Assembly: GCF_910596095.1 (NCBI RefSeq)
Contig: NC_056552.1
Span: 15,325,111-15,389,110, forward strand
DNA: 64,000 nt
Direction: 5' to 3'
Source: Thunnus maccoyii
Taxonomy: Eukaryota; Chordata; Actinopteri; Scombriformes; Scombridae
The notes under the pieces were generated by a model. That model was not told where the DNA came from and did not search any database. It saw nothing but the letters and a program-made list of their open reading frames with translations. This document shows positions 1 through 15,163 of this stretch, in pieces (position 1 is the stretch's first letter; every line of letters begins with the position of its first letter). Both the position numbers and the translations under genes were made by a program.

Positions 1-73
1 CAATGATTACTCGAGCTGAATGTGATTTAGGTTTGCAGGGCATGTGGAATAGAATAAATGTTTTAGAGCTTAC

Positions 74-2736
<2,663 letters not shown>

Positions 2737-3672
2737 GGTGGGTCTCTCGGCCCGTTAGCACTCACAAAGGCACGGCGGGGCGACAGCGGTGTCGATGGCT
2801 TCCGCAGCCGAAGGTCCACATTACCACATTACTATTCCTAGTTTGTGGCGAGAAAGCGGGCCTGAAATGATTTACAGTTACAGATAGTCTGCACTGTTGC
2901 CCTGCACTCTGATCAGGGGCCTTATTTTTCCTCAACACCCGCATTCCGCAAAGAACCGCCCTTCTCTGCCATTTCATGCCTCTGATTGGCTAGTGCTCTT
3001 TGCCTTCGTTGATAAGATTGGTCAGATTTAAGCATGAGGAGGGAGATGATTGGGTTGGGTTAAGAATATCACTGTCAAAACCAATCAGAGGCAGAGGAGG
3101 GCGGGTCTTCGCGGAATACGGGTGGGATGAATAATAACACTGCTCGGGGTCAAACGTCACACGCCGTTTCCTGCCGGTATTTCCAAAACAAAACACTTAC
3201 TAGGGAGAGCCTTTTTGGAAGCGTTTGTTTTGAGAGATAAATCAAGTCCAGTTAAAGTAGGCATCCATATTCAGTCTGAAACTCCTGCATCAAGGGATTA
3301 TTCTTGTTGTTCTGTAGTCCTACTCACTTACTAAACTCAGTATTTTAACAGCGACATAATTTGCGCTTTCATTTTGAATAGAGAGTTTTGTTTCGTTGAT
3401 GATAAATTTACTTCCTGAATTTGATGTCAACGTCACGCAGTCATGATATATTGATTTTTATAGCTCTGTACTGTGTGTATACATAGATTTTAAGATAGAT
3501 AGACGCAGTATCGAAAAAAATTGTTTACCTGAAATAATAATATAATTAATAATGATATGAATTTTTTTTTACTAAGTTTTGTATGCAAAATTCAAATAAT
3601 AACCAACAATGACATCATAATGCGCAAATAATCATTTATTAAGTTTATATATCATTTTATATATCATCAAGT

Positions 3673-3754
3673 TACAGTACCAGTCAAAAGTTTGGACACA
3701 CCATCCACTTCACTTGAATGAGAAAGTGTGTCCAAACTTTTGACTGATACTGTA
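3673..3754. mobile_element. Tc1/mariner-type palindromic MITE (82 bp)
   Basis: The left arm at 3673-3702 begins TACAGTACCAGTCAAAAG. The right arm at 3726-3754 is its reverse complement with one or two changes, ending CTTTTGACTGATACTGTA. TA dinucleotides lie at both outer ends, as Tc1-type elements leave. The centre is only about 23 bp, so this is a bare pair of inverted repeats with no coding sequence. Confidence 0.8.
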
Positions 3755-6700
3755 TATCAAGTTTATTAAAGATATCTAGGAGCACTAAAACCTTAACCGT
3801 GTGTGATACACATGGCTGATAAACAACTAGCATGATGCCATTTTAACTTAAAATGCACACAGTGTACATTAACAGGTGTCTCTCCTGTCTAGTTGTGAAA
3901 AATGTATCTTGCTTTGAATATGCAAGTCTTTCTCTATAGGTCTAATTTGTCACACTCATTCATGACCAGTCACTTTCCACTGCCTGTCACCATCAGTGTT
4001 TTGTAAATGGTAAGTGAGGTTTCAATGTAAACGAGGTGGTGGCTAGTGACAGATGCCAAACAAACATGCAGTGACATAAATTGCTTCCTATGTTGTTTAC
4101 AGACCACAGATTGCACCAGACAACACCTCGTCAATGAGATGCAACATCTCACTCAGTATTATATGATTCAGGGTGCCAGAAAAGTGCACTGAAATACTTT
4201 TGGGGTGTGTATTTTATGGTTACATCCTCAAAGCTGTATACATGGAAACAAACAAAATGACTGAAGAAATGAATGAATAAAGTATTGAAAATTCTAAATA
4301 ACCTCACCACCACTAAAGCAAAGAGGAATATAACAGCATGGATTTCATTTATTTCAACTCATTCAGTTACAATACAAAGAGCAAATTTACAATTACCGTA
4401 TTTGTCATCTGATTATGAACCTCAGAAATGTCTGTCTCTATGGCACTATATGAATATATGTAGCTAAATTAAATATGGTAGATATTAAAAAAACATAATT
4501 TAAAATTGGTAGCAGGTATATATGCAGAATAACACGCTATCTATCAAATACATGAATATAAATGAACAAAAATTCACTTTTTTCACCCATTAAATCCTTT
4601 GCATTGCATTATAGTTGGAAACAAAGCTTAATAAACTCATGTTCATATTCATACTATGAGCAAATAGTTTCCAGCCCAACTGACTAGAACACTATATAGA
4701 GGAAACTGCACACAAACTGAAATTTGTGGCAAATTTTGTTAATAGGAACTGAAATGATAAAAACAGAGATTGTATTATGTTCATTTCTGCTTGCAACATT
4801 TTAGCCAGTCCACTTTTCCTAGATTCTTCAAATGCAGGATGGGCGAGGCTGTATTTCCTACTGCAGTGATAATGACATTACTGGAATCACATCTAGGCAA
4901 TGTCATCAATGTCACATCTGGTAATGTCATCCAAGCTCAGAAACTGGGACACAAATACAATGATTATTGGAGGAAGATAAGAAATAAAGGTAATGACAAG
5001 GTTGTTGATGATTCTCTGTTGAGCCTTCTTCTTCTGGGGATGAACCTCTCCTCCTCCGCAGTTTGATCTCTTCAGAGTCCTGAGGATAAAGAAGTCACAA
5101 AACCCAATAACAGGGGAATGTCAAAGCTAAAAACAAGACTGGGTTGAGGTCAATCGGAATGTCTACATTTCTGGTAGCAAAATAGCATCCATGACCAACA
5201 ATCACAGTCAAAACACCTACAGCAGCTGAGCATGCTGAGCCGACTCCTCGCTAGTTAGTAAAGTGACAATATGACCTACTGTGTTTGATTAAGTCATGGA
5301 TTTGAATAATATAGGTGTGGCAGTGAGCATCAAAACTTGACAAGCCACACCATCATCATCATCATCATTATCTAGATTTTCATTACTTTTAATGTAAAAT
5401 CAGTGAAGAAAAAAGAATTAATGCTAAAGATCGCATGACATACCATACATCTGTTCACTGAGTGGAAAAAACAGATTTTCACTGGATATGTCTTACTGTG
5501 GATGTTTTCATCTAAGTTTTCATTTTAGTGGACAAAAAACAGACATGATGTTGGATGAGAGTTATGGAAACAAAATGGACAGCAAGACTGTCATCAGCCA
5601 GTATTTATCACCTTTATGTTGCAACATACTTATTAATGGTTCAGTGAAGGTCGGGAACTTTTTATGACAATAATGTCCTTACTAATATAAGATATTATTT
5701 ATTTTTTTAAGTTTATTTTTTATCTATGTGCTTATGCGTTTATCTATACGTTTATTATTTTTACTGATGATTTACATAATTTAATTGATAATAATTATAT
5801 TTTATAGTATAAAATGTCATTTTTTGTAGATGGGGACTGCATAATGTTGTGTTAGTAATTGTTTAGGTTGGTGGAGTGACACACTGCAAGTAAGACAGGG
5901 AAGTGAAGTATTGGTTATGTTGTCCAACTGTAAAATTGCTTTTACTTAACCCATGTCTTGAAAGTAGTTGTAATGCAGTAGCACTAAGAGTAACCAGTGT
6001 TACGCTAGATATGTGTTATTCTTGTGTTATTGGGTGTTTCCATTATTTTGTCCCTCTGATATGCATATTTTGTGTCTTGAGTTTAAAGAGGTGATCAGTT
6101 TTCCGTGCAGTTTAGTGGATTTGACCAATTCATATCCTCAATTGCAATTACCATTTAAGAGTAAATTAGAGTAATCTAAATCTTGATAATTCTTCACCAT
6201 ATACATATTACAGTCAGTGTGCAGTCAGTGCTCTACAGGGCTGTCCACTGTCAACCAGCAGCGCTGTCACCCACGCCCCCACTTAAACCAGCAGACACAG
6301 TGTCGTACGAAAGATAGTGGATTTTATTTGTACTTCTTTATTCGTTACAGTGGAGACACAGACACAGTCACAACAACAGGAGAGAAACAGTAGTGAGAGG
6401 GAGGGGGAAGAATCAAAACAAAGACGTTTTACTTTTGTTTATTTCTTCGCTTCCTCCCGCTCACCATCTTTCGCCATCTCTTTCTCTATTTACAAGATTT
6501 TAATAAAAATCAAGCTTTCCTCCTTTCACTGCAACTTTTCCTTTCATACCTGTGCATAAGAGAGGAGGACACAGATTAAAAAGAGAGGGGTAGGCAAACT
6601 ATTATAGTACAGTACTCCCGCTCTTTTACAGTACACTCCTCTGCAATATAATGCAAAGGTACAAAACCATTAAACACTCTGTGTCCGGTTTAGACTAACA

Positions 6701-6900
6701 GACCAGTTGGGTCAGGCTGCTTACTTGTTTCAAGTAATTGACTGTGCATGCACCACAGCACCCAAGAGACGTCATGACTGACACACTGACATAAGATGTA
6801 CGTAGGTATGATGCATGCACTGTTGGCCTAAACACAAGAGGACAGAATGAGTGATGGGGAGGAAAAGCAGAAGGAACAAGAGGCAGGGACAGAGATAGAG
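3755..6900. other. Intergenic space between PGAP3 and MYLPF
   Basis: AT-rich DNA with no gene I can support. It holds a short CAT repeat at 5346-5371 and an AT-rich stretch at 5690-5830. At 5000-5090 a short run on the minus strand reads open after an acceptor-like site, but no partner exon was found (see rejected items). The right end joins the MYLPF 3' UTR. Confidence 0.5.
5346..5371. repeat. (CAT)n simple repeat
   Basis: A run of CAT units (ACCATCATCATCATCATCAT) in the PGAP3-MYLPF intergenic space. Confidence 0.8.
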
Positions 6901-6925
6901 AGAGTGTTTCAGTATCACAAGATTA

Positions 6926-7171
6926 TTTTTATTGAAAATAATCCCATGTTCCCCCGTTGGTACTCACACACAAACACCCCCACGGCCTTCAGTCCTCTCA
7001 CTGAGCATCTCAATAAAGGAGACAAGTCTTTTCGTAGTGGTTTGGCAAGTGGAAAGAGTGGGCCGGGGCGCGAGCGTGTGCAAGGAAGCACGGCTTTGGA
7101 GAGGAGGGGGTGAGTAGATGGTGGGGCGTGTATAGGTTTGAACGGAGGTAGAGATCTGGAGAGAGGCGAAT
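6926..7171 (-). other. MYLPF 3' UTR with poly(A) signal
   Basis: Follows the TAA stop at 7174-7172. On the minus strand an AATAAA lies at 6933-6928, giving a short UTR of roughly 250 nt, a usual size for this gene. The transcript end is inferred, not shown. Confidence 0.55.
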
Positions 7172-9561
7172 TTACTCCTCCTTGTCCTCTCCGTGTGTGA
7201 TGACGTAGCAGATGTTCTTGTAGTCAACATTGCCAGCCACATCAGGGGGGAAAGCAGCCCACAGGTTGGTCATCTGCAGAGAAGGGATTAAAGAAATGTC
7301 TCACAACCAGTAACAACAGAATGTGAATACAGAGTGGGACAAAAACTGATCAGCTCACCTCCTCAGCGGTGAACCTGTCGCACTGGGTGGTCAGGAGCTC
7401 CTCAAGGCTGGAGGGAGAAAATGGGTGAAAATATATATGAGATATCTTGATTCAGGAAAATTGGTGTGATGGAAGGTAAGCTGACGATGAAAAGCTCTTA
7501 CAATTCCTTCTTGATTGCGCCAGTGCCCTCGGGGTCCAGGACCTTGAAAGCGCTCACGATAACGTCCTCGGGATCAGCGCCTAAAGGGGAAAATCAGACC
7601 ACTTAACTGAATTGCCCTCAATTACAAAAGACAAGAACAAAACGAACAAAAGAAAATTATTTATGAAAGCAACAAGCAAGGAAGAAGTGAACTGTCAACA
7701 CACCCTTCAGCTTCTCGCCGAACATGGTCAGGAAGACAGTGAAGTTGATGGGGCCGCTGGCCTCCTTCACCATGGCCTCAAGCTCCTCATTCTTCACATT
7801 CAGTTGGCCCATAGTGGCCAGCACGTCCCTGAGGTCGTCCTTGCTGATGATGCCATCTCTGTTCTGGTCAATGATTGTGAAAGCCTGCCAGGGACAGTTG
7901 AGTAAAAGGGTGAGGGGTGATCCCTACATTTCTCATATGTCCTTGTCACAAGACTTTCTTGTGATGATCACTTGAGCGATGTAGTGTGGCAACGTAAACG
8001 TGTAAATGCGGAGCTGTTCCCCACCTCTCTTTGCACATCACTGAGAGTAGCCCCAGTGAAACCAAAGATGGCATTGCAAACCTTTTGGGGTTTGGCAGCT
8101 GGTAGGCCACTTGTCTTTCTAAGGTGTTAAAATGGTCTCGGAATGTAAGACAAGCCCCTTGCGACATTTAGGGAGGAGGTATTGATTACAGCTGTCACTC
8201 CCCCCACTCCTCCTCCTCTTTTTTTTGCCTTGTGACAAATTTTTCTTCTGTCACCAACGTTCTCTCACCTTTGAGGCCTCCAATGCATCAGCTGAGCTAC
8301 TGCAGCTATTGTATTCTCCTTTGGGGACAATCCCCAGGATGATGCCTGATCGGGTTTTTGCAATCTTACATCAACAACAATAATTTCCTACTTGAGAAAA
8401 GTTCTACATCCTCAAATGTCACAAAAAACCTTCTGGTGGTAGTAAAGTAATGTTTTCTCCCCCTTTCTCTTCTTGTGTACACTCAAGATCAGGTACACTG
8501 AACTCAGATAAGCTCTTGATCTTTCTACTTCAAGTCACTCTTTCGCGCTTTGGTTAATATAAGCTTCCACCAGCTGTTGGGCAGCATTCCAGTGCGGTCA
8601 CAGAAGGAGGATTACTGAGCTGCTTCAGGGAAGAGGTAGCTGCTATCACTGGTGAAGCTTAAATTTACTGTGCTGTCATGCTGATAAGGACATTTTTTGC
8701 TGTCATGCAGGCAAAGCGATCAGGTCTAACCATATATCTTTCAGGGTCAAATTACCTCAGATGTCAAATGATGCATGGAGTCATCAGTTACATGAGCACC
8801 ACAAACATAGCTAAGAAGAACCCCAATTTACACTACTGGAAAAGCTTTGTGATACAAGATCAAATGAAGAAAATTTTACCTCCTTGTACTCCTGGATCTG
8901 GCTCTGCTCAAACATGGAGAACACGTTGGAGGATCCACCCTCACCCTGCTGCTGCCTCCTCTTGGCCTTCTTGGGTGCCTGGAAAAAGGTGAAAGGTAAA
9001 ATACTATTCAAACACACAGTTCGTTAACCAAACAGACAGTCAAAAAGATCCTGACTAACAAAAGGACACCAAGGTTCACCTCTACATCAATATTCTGACT
9101 AAGATTAAGAAAAGAACATTTCAAAAATCTATAAAACATAGCTATAAATTAAATCTGGTGGCACAGAGTCGCACATTCTTGTGCGAATGTGTTTTTTTTT
9201 CACTGTACATTTTGAATGTATTGCCAAATTTAGGGTAAAGTATTTTGTAATGGCTTTGGGGACTATAATAACAAGGGAATGATCCCCAAAAATATTATAT
9301 CCCAGTATTTTATCTTGGTTATGGTTTAAGATGTTGGCCAGACTTTAGCTCAAGCCAGTAGATAAAAGTTAAGACTGGGTCCAGATCCAAAGTTTGGTAG
9401 GCTCAGTTCAATTTGTCTATTTCCTATAGACAATTTTGCTTCACTTGTCGGTAATCCAGATAGCAAATGTATCAGTGATGCTTTCATCTCATCACTTTAG
9501 TGCAGAGAAGATCCTACATCCTAGAGACTGTTCTTCCAAGGAACATGGCCACACTCACCAT
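7172..9561 (-). CDS. mylpf: Fast skeletal myosin regulatory light chain 2 (MYLPF/MLC2f)
   Basis: Regulatory light chain that wraps the lever arm of fast-muscle myosin heavy chain in the sarcomere. Coding exons on the minus strand: 9561-9559 (ATG only), 8978-8880, 7884-7704, 7580-7502, 7407-7359 and 7273-7172. The product starts [16 protein letters not shown] and carries the phosphorylatable serine region [12 protein letters not shown]-hand 1 is an intact calcium/magnesium loop ([12 protein letters not shown]); the later EF-hands lack full ligand sets, as is normal for the family. It ends [16 protein letters not shown] lone ATG in exon 1 followed at once by GTGAGT is the usual layout of this gene. 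The third exon (181 nt) equals the sum of two exons in the mammalian gene (see findings). Fish have mylpfa and mylpfb; I cannot say which this is. Confidence 0.95.
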
Positions 9562-9880
9562 CTCTCAAGTTTTGTGGGGTTGTTGTTGGTGAAGAAGAGA
9601 AGCCTACGCCAAGCCGATGTGACTGACATGTATGCTTTGGACCTTTGGGGCCTTATATACTAGCCCCTTGGGGGCTAACTTTAGCCACACGATCAGCTTA
9701 GGCAGGAAAACCAAGCTGAGGGAAAGTAACAGAAAGAGGGAGGAGCAAGGAGATGGCAGGGCGTATCAGCTTACTGATGCTCCAAAATAGGTCCCAGGAG
9801 TCTTGGAATGAGGTGAATTCAATGCCAACACACAGGCATGACTTTGGTGTCATCTGTGGACTAATATGGCCAAACTGACA
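9562..9880 (-). promoter_or_regulatory. MYLPF muscle promoter: TATA box, CArG box, MCAT site, E-box
   Basis: On the minus strand a TATA box (TATATAAGG) lies at 9659-9651, about 90 bp before the ATG, predicting a start near 9625. Upstream are a perfect CArG box (CCAAAATAGG on the plus strand, 9782-9791), an MCAT/TEAD site (CATTCCA on the minus strand, 9810-9804), an E-box (CATCTG, 9851-9856) and a near-CArG (CCATATTAGT on the minus strand, about 9868-9859). SRF, TEAD and MyoD-family factors are the known users of such sites in striated-muscle promoters. Site matches are seen; function is inferred. Confidence 0.6.
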
Positions 9881-9989
9881 GACAGAGCCTGCTGACGGAC
9901 AACTGAACAACCCCCGTACTCATCTTCTTCTTCTTGACACACTGAGAGTCTTTGTTGTGGCTATTTCTCTTTCTTTTATATCCACCATG

Positions 9990-11900
9990 AGAGAGCAGAA
10001 TCTGGTGTGTGATGGGAGGCTGTTGCCACTTTATTCCCTTGATACACACAAGTCTGGGACAGTCTTGTGTGAATCAACTCATGCTTTCTATTATTTAATT
10101 GCCTCAAGCTGCTCAATGTGCCAACGTGTAATTGCAGTTAAAATATCTAGAAGTCATCACCTATCTTAATGATAGGTTCGGTCTGTTATTTGTGCCCAGA
10201 TATGTTAGTGGCCAACAGCTTTTATAAACAGTCATGAAACCTGAAAACAGTTGGCTGATGAACACTGGTTCTGATCCAGTAATGACTAACAACTGTCAGG
10301 CTTGGAAACAGTGGCTTTGCATCAATGAGCAGTGTAAACAGTCCCTGAATACTGACACAGGTGCAAATGTTGTGTGTAATACTTTTAGTATTAACACATA
10401 TTATGTTTCATTTTACATTTCTGAGTAGTTGATTTCTATCATTGATTGCAGGATCTCTTAATATCTGCATCTGTGATGGAAAACAGCAAATGATGATTGG
10501 ACTAAATGAGCAGCTTTCCCACCACGGATGCACTAATTTGGGTTGCTCCTGGATGTGCCCAGTATAGTTGCCGTAGAACAGCAGGACAGAGGTCCACCCA
10601 CCAAACTCCATATATGAGCTCCATTGGCTGCCATCAATCACACAAATGTACAGCTAAGGTATGTATTCGGAAGGAGCACCAGTGCGAACTGATACTGCGT
10701 CTCTGCGACTGAGTTGTAGGCCTAGTGTTTCACATAGCAAAATATGACCTAATATTTCTAAAGGGGCCAATGTGTCTCTGACTTTTTATAAATATTTCGA
10801 GGGCTGATTTTATCTGATCCGATACCCGACACAGTTATTTGCAAAAAAAGGTAAGCAAAAGTTCAATCCTATGTGAAGAAGGTCACTGGCAGGAGAGCAG
10901 TCACTTCAAGTATGGGCTTGAAGGTGAAAAGAGAGACACAGAAAGAGACGAAGCTCTGTCTAAGACCATAAAAACAAGACAGCTGGACAGACTGAAATAG
11001 CCCTGCCTCCCCCCACCATTCTCTTTCTCAGCCATTTTGACTCTCTTCTAAAATTTGACATACTTCACCCTTCTTGGCCTGCTTTGCCCCCCATACATCT
11101 GCCGATCCTTTTTTACCCACACAGCCACCAACCTGCTTTTAAAGTGATTTTTAAATTTAAGGCAGCTATATATTGAATAAATGGACATTTAAGTGATCAA
11201 TAATATTTGATTTCTGATTAATAGGTATTGGTATCCAACAACAAGACTTTTTGGTACTGATAAAAATATGTCTGTTGCACCACGTACTGAAAATAGGTTG
11301 GCTTATTCTGTCAATTACTTTCTGGATGAATTGATAAATCATTTGGTACATAAAATATCAGAAATTAGTGAAAATTGTCTTGTTTTGCCCCGACCAACAG
11401 TCTAAAATGCAAAGATATTAAGCTTACTGTCACATATGACAAAGTAAAGCGGTAAATGCTCACAATTAAGGAGCTTGAAACAATGAATGTTTGCTAGAAG
11501 AAAATGACTCAAAAGGATTGATCAAATATCAAAATAGTTGCTGATTCATTTTCTGTCAATTGACCAATCGATTAGTTGCTGATTGAAAACTGTCAAAATC
11601 TGAGTCATTGTGATTTCTGGTCAGATTTGTGATCTTATCTAATTCATATTTAATCAGATTAAAATTAAGTTTTAGTTAAGTTTCAAATGATACCAGGCAG
11701 CCCTGCTGATTACTTGGTCAATTGTGCTGATGATAAATGTAAACATCAATAGAAAATATAGTTTTTAACCTAGATTAGATAAATTAAATAGAGGCCATAT
11801 TTGCAGTTGGTGTCGGTGTCTTTGAAAAGTCTTATGACCTGTTTTCAAAGCTTCATGTGTAAAATCACTGGACTGTAATAAGGAACAAAGGTCAACAGAG
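9990..11900. other. Intergenic space between MYLPF and the PHETA-like gene
   Basis: No gene seen. Open stretches here lack splice signals and family resemblance. The right part holds a degraded copy of the GCTGCAAC MITE family at about 11305-11585. Confidence 0.5.
11305..11585 (+). mobile_element. GCTGCAAC-end MITE, copy 2 (degraded, ends worn)
   Basis: Matches the interior of copy 1: GGTACATAAAATATCAGAAA, CTTGTTTTGCCC, CTGTCACATATGACAAAG, AAAATAGTTGCTGATTCATT and a closing CGATTAGTTGCTGA. The terminal repeats are no longer clear. Confidence 0.6.
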
Positions 11901-11917
11901 TGGGAGATAATAAATCA

Positions 11918-12099
11918 TTTATTTACTCTATGGCATGATAAGCAAAAGCAGAAACAGTATGTTCTTATCATATATACAAATATATCTTAACAAATAGTGT
12001 GGCACTGTACTCTCATTCTAATTCCTATTTACATTACAGCTTTACTGCAACTGCGGTTATTCAAATTAAGGTTTAGACACTGTGAACACAACTCATTCA
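11918..12099 (-). other. PHETA-like 3' UTR with poly(A) signal
   Basis: The stop is at 12102-12100. AATAAA on the minus strand lies at 11923-11918, about 180 nt further on. Confidence 0.5.
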
Positions 12100-15070
12100 T
12101 CAGCCAAAATCTATCAGGTTCTCTTCCTGGACAACTTCACCGCCTTGTCCCCTTTTTGACCAATCAGCAATCAGTTCCTTTACTTCCTTTCCAAAGTCCT
12201 CATGCAATTTACTGAAATCCTCCTTGGTGCCTAAACATACACCTGACCACTCCCCCATGGGTGGAGCAGGAGTGTTAATGGGCACCACATTTGCATTCCT
12301 CTTGGACCAGAGTTTGGGGGATCTCTTGCTGGTTGATCTGGATGAAATGGTCGGAGCTTGAAGCGTTGGATTGGAGCTCAGACTGGATCCTGCTCCCACA
12401 CCCGGTGCTGCGTACGGAGTTAACGTTGAAGTTTGTGCGCTCAGACCGGCTGCAGGATATCCCAATTCTGGTGTGTTGAAATTTGGCATGGTGAAAGTCT
12501 TGATTGGGCCACCGAGCTCACCTACTGTATCTGAAGACAAGAGCAAAGACAGACAGAGAAACAGAAATAGAACAGAAAGACTAGAAAATTAATTTGGAAG
12601 ATTATTTTTACACAAAGCAATTTTCATTTTTTCTTTTGCACACACATCAGGAGAAATTTGGGGTTCAGTGTATGGGTCAAGGACACTTTTTCACATGGAC
12701 AGGAGTGACCAAGGATCAAATCACCAACACTAAAATTAATGGCCGACCCAGCCTACATACATATCTATCGTCTCATATAACATATCTTCTTTAATTTCTC
12801 ATAGAATTCATAATGATGGACGCCAATAACTGTTTAACACCCTAAAACAGACCTCTCAGGGGCCACCAATCTGGTCTGTGAGACAAATGTATATTTTAAA
12901 TTTATTTTTAAATCCACATATTAACTTCCTGGTTTTACCTATTTCCCATTCTTTTTATTTCAGTAACCAATTAATATTCTAGTGAAAGTTGGAGGATAAA
13001 AATGATCTTTTCTACGTCACATTTAACATTTAGCGAGCTGTGTCTAACTGCACAACTTGTTGACCTAAAGCACTCTGATTTGATTTTGGCACATCTGGCA
13101 CCAAAATGTCTCTTTCTAAACCTAAAAGAAAGGTTTACCTGGAGAACAGACCGCTTTAAGAGAGGTCTTTGTTTATGGGGGTGTTTATTGTAACTGCTCC
13201 ATGACGCTCAGGGAGTTTAAGCCACTGTCCTAAAGGCAATATCACCATCAAATGTTTAACAGTTCTTTTCTGTGAACAGGTCATTTGGGATTTTTGCTTT
13301 GTATTGTTTCTTTTTTTTTATTTGTGTTTCTTTTCTTTTTCCACATGCTTCTGTATAAGTTTTTTATATGTATTACTGGAAGATGCGTGTTTTGTAAAAT
13401 AGTCGTGTCTTGTAATCCCATTTGGGATGGGCCAAATGTTTGGCATGACACAGAAATAAAATTAAAACAAAAAAAAAACATAACATGAAAAGACATTTCA
13501 TTAATTTAATTACACATCTATTACTAATAAATATGTGTAGATATGAGGAGATTAATAAAAACAAATACATGTATGGTAAATAAATACTTTATTCTATTTT
13601 GAGGCTGCAGTTCGTGTTGTTGTTAAACCGGATTTTCATACTTTCCCAGGTACATGACGCAGAAGAGGACAAAATACCTTGAAAATCTTACACCTTACAA
13701 TCTAACACAACAAAACCACAAACCACATCTTCAAAAACAACTGCAGAGATGAATCAACCCCTCTTTGATAAAGTCTAAAAATGGATTGTTATAAACTTAA
13801 GTTATGTACATACTGACAGAGCATACCAGCATACCATGTACCATCATGTACATGGTGGATGATGTGGGGGCTGTAAACAGTGATGCAATGCAGCTGCTCT
13901 CTTGAACAAAGGCTGCTCTCTCTTTCACCCAAAGATTTAAAAAGCCTCTCAGCCTTTCTGTCTCTCACCTCTGTACTTCTTCTCCAGGTCCATCACTAGC
14001 AGAGCAAGGTAGTTGTGGTTGGCTGACAGCAGTGCTTTGATCCAGCTCTCCTGACTGGCCTGGTCCTCGGCGGCAAACTTGTACGTTCGCAGTCCCGGCT
14101 CGCTCCACACCAGCGAGAAGGCAAACTGCTCCTCGGACTCGCACAACTGGACGGTGCAGCCCTCCAGAACAATCACTCCTATCACGTCCCGGTCAGCTGG
14201 CCGGTCCTTGTAGAAGAGGAGGTTCCCCTTCAGCAAGCACCAGCGCTTCTGATAAGAAGTCTTTATCTCCCCCTGTGTGACAGTTGTATCATCTGTGGTT
14301 TACTGGCTCATTTACAAATGGCTCTTTTACTCAATTCCTTACACAACGGGTTTGGTGAAATAAACAGTTTACTGGGAGGTCAACTATTTTGATAGTTGAT
14401 TAATCATTTTGAGTCATTTTTTTAAAGAAAAAAATGTCCGCATTCTCTGATTCCAGCTTTTCAAATGTGAATATTTTAGGGTTTATTTAGTCCTCTATGA
14501 TAGTAAACTGAATATATATGGGTTGTGGACTGTTGCTCAGGACAAAAGACGACATGTGAGGACGTCACCTTGAGCTTTGGGAAACAGTCATTGACATTTT
14601 TCACCATTGCGGACATTTTATAGCCCAAACAACTAATCAATTAATCGATACTGAAAATAATCTTAAGTTGCAGCCATAACTGAGTGTTTAATGAAATTAA
14701 ATTGCACCTTAAAACTGTTAAATAAAACATTGAGCATTTGACAAAAGAAATCTTGCCACAAGTTCACTTGTTGGAAATTTTGCTGATATGTTGCTGAAAG
14801 CTCTGGACAATCTATAGTATGACTTTTTTGCTTCTTTTTCCAAGGTGACTACAGCATTCAAAATAGTGTTGCAATCATATATATATCACAGCTGGTTATT
14901 TACATGTATTATGTTAATTGCTCAAAAGGCAAAAACATCTGTTCTACTTCTTCTAAACTGTGAATATTGCTTTAATTATGTTGTCTTACCTTCTTGTAGA
15001 GGTATCCTTCTTTGTCCACAGGTGAATTACAAGATTCAAAGTAGGAGACAACCTTTGCATGAATCTTCAT
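12100..15070 (-). CDS. Sesquipedalian-like PH-domain protein (PHETA1/PHETA2 family)
   Basis: The PHETA (IPIP27/FAM109) family are endosomal adaptors with a PH domain and a C-terminal F&H motif that binds OCRL and INPP5B 5-phosphatases. Coding exons on the minus strand: 15070-14990 (27 aa), 14272-13969 and 12530-12100; total 271 aa. The PH domain spans about residues 18-120: DKEGYLYKK, SYQKRWCLLKGNLLFY, VIGVIVLEGCTVQL, and the closing helix SQESWIKALLSANHNYLALL. Residues about 128-225 are a Pro/Ser/Thr-rich linker. The F&H motif is FSKLHEDFGKEV. The protein ends ENLIDFG. N-terminal MKIHAKVVSYFESCNSPVD matches the family start MKLNERSLAFYATCDAPVD. It equals neither human paralogue closely, and three coding exons are unusual (human PHETA1 is, as I recall, coded by one). 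Symbol therefore left blank. Confidence 0.85.
14378..14677 (-). mobile_element. GCTGCAAC-end MITE, copy 3 (inverted)
   Basis: Lies in intron 1 (between coding exons 1 and 2) of the PHETA-like gene, in reverse orientation. It shows AACTATTTTGATAGTTGATT at one end and AAGTTGCAGCC at the other, with GACATTTTTCACCATT and GACATTTTATAGCCCAAA inside. Confidence 0.7.
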
Positions 15071-15107
15071 TTCAACATCACAGGCTGCAGCACTGAACCT
15101 GCCACAG

Positions 15108-15117
15108 GCACACACAC

Positions 15118-15162
<45 letters not shown>
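15108..15162. repeat. (CA)n microsatellite
   Basis: An almost pure CA run of about 50 bp with one CG interruption, just upstream of the first coding exon of the PHETA-like gene. Confidence 0.9.

Positions 15163-15163
<1 letters not shown>

Noticed and set aside
5000-5092. Possible terminal exon on the minus strand: an acceptor-like TTATCCTCAG followed by an open run starting DSEEIKLRRRRGSSPEEEG.
   Set aside because: No partner exon with a matching phase was found up to the MYLPF 3' UTR, the rest of the run looks like untranslated sequence, and I recognise no protein. A transcript spanning it would change this.
7612-7975. Plus-strand open frames over MYLPF exons.
   Set aside because: They are the reverse complement of real coding exons and gain openness from them.
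10408-10641. 77-residue minus-strand frame (MIDGSQWSSYMEFGGWTSVL).
   Set aside because: No splice partners, no promoter, no known family; length is within chance.
15108-15162. Regular short repeats considered as a CRISPR-like array (also 31603-31651 and 40025-40081).
   Set aside because: They are dinucleotide microsatellites with no spacers, in a vertebrate genome.
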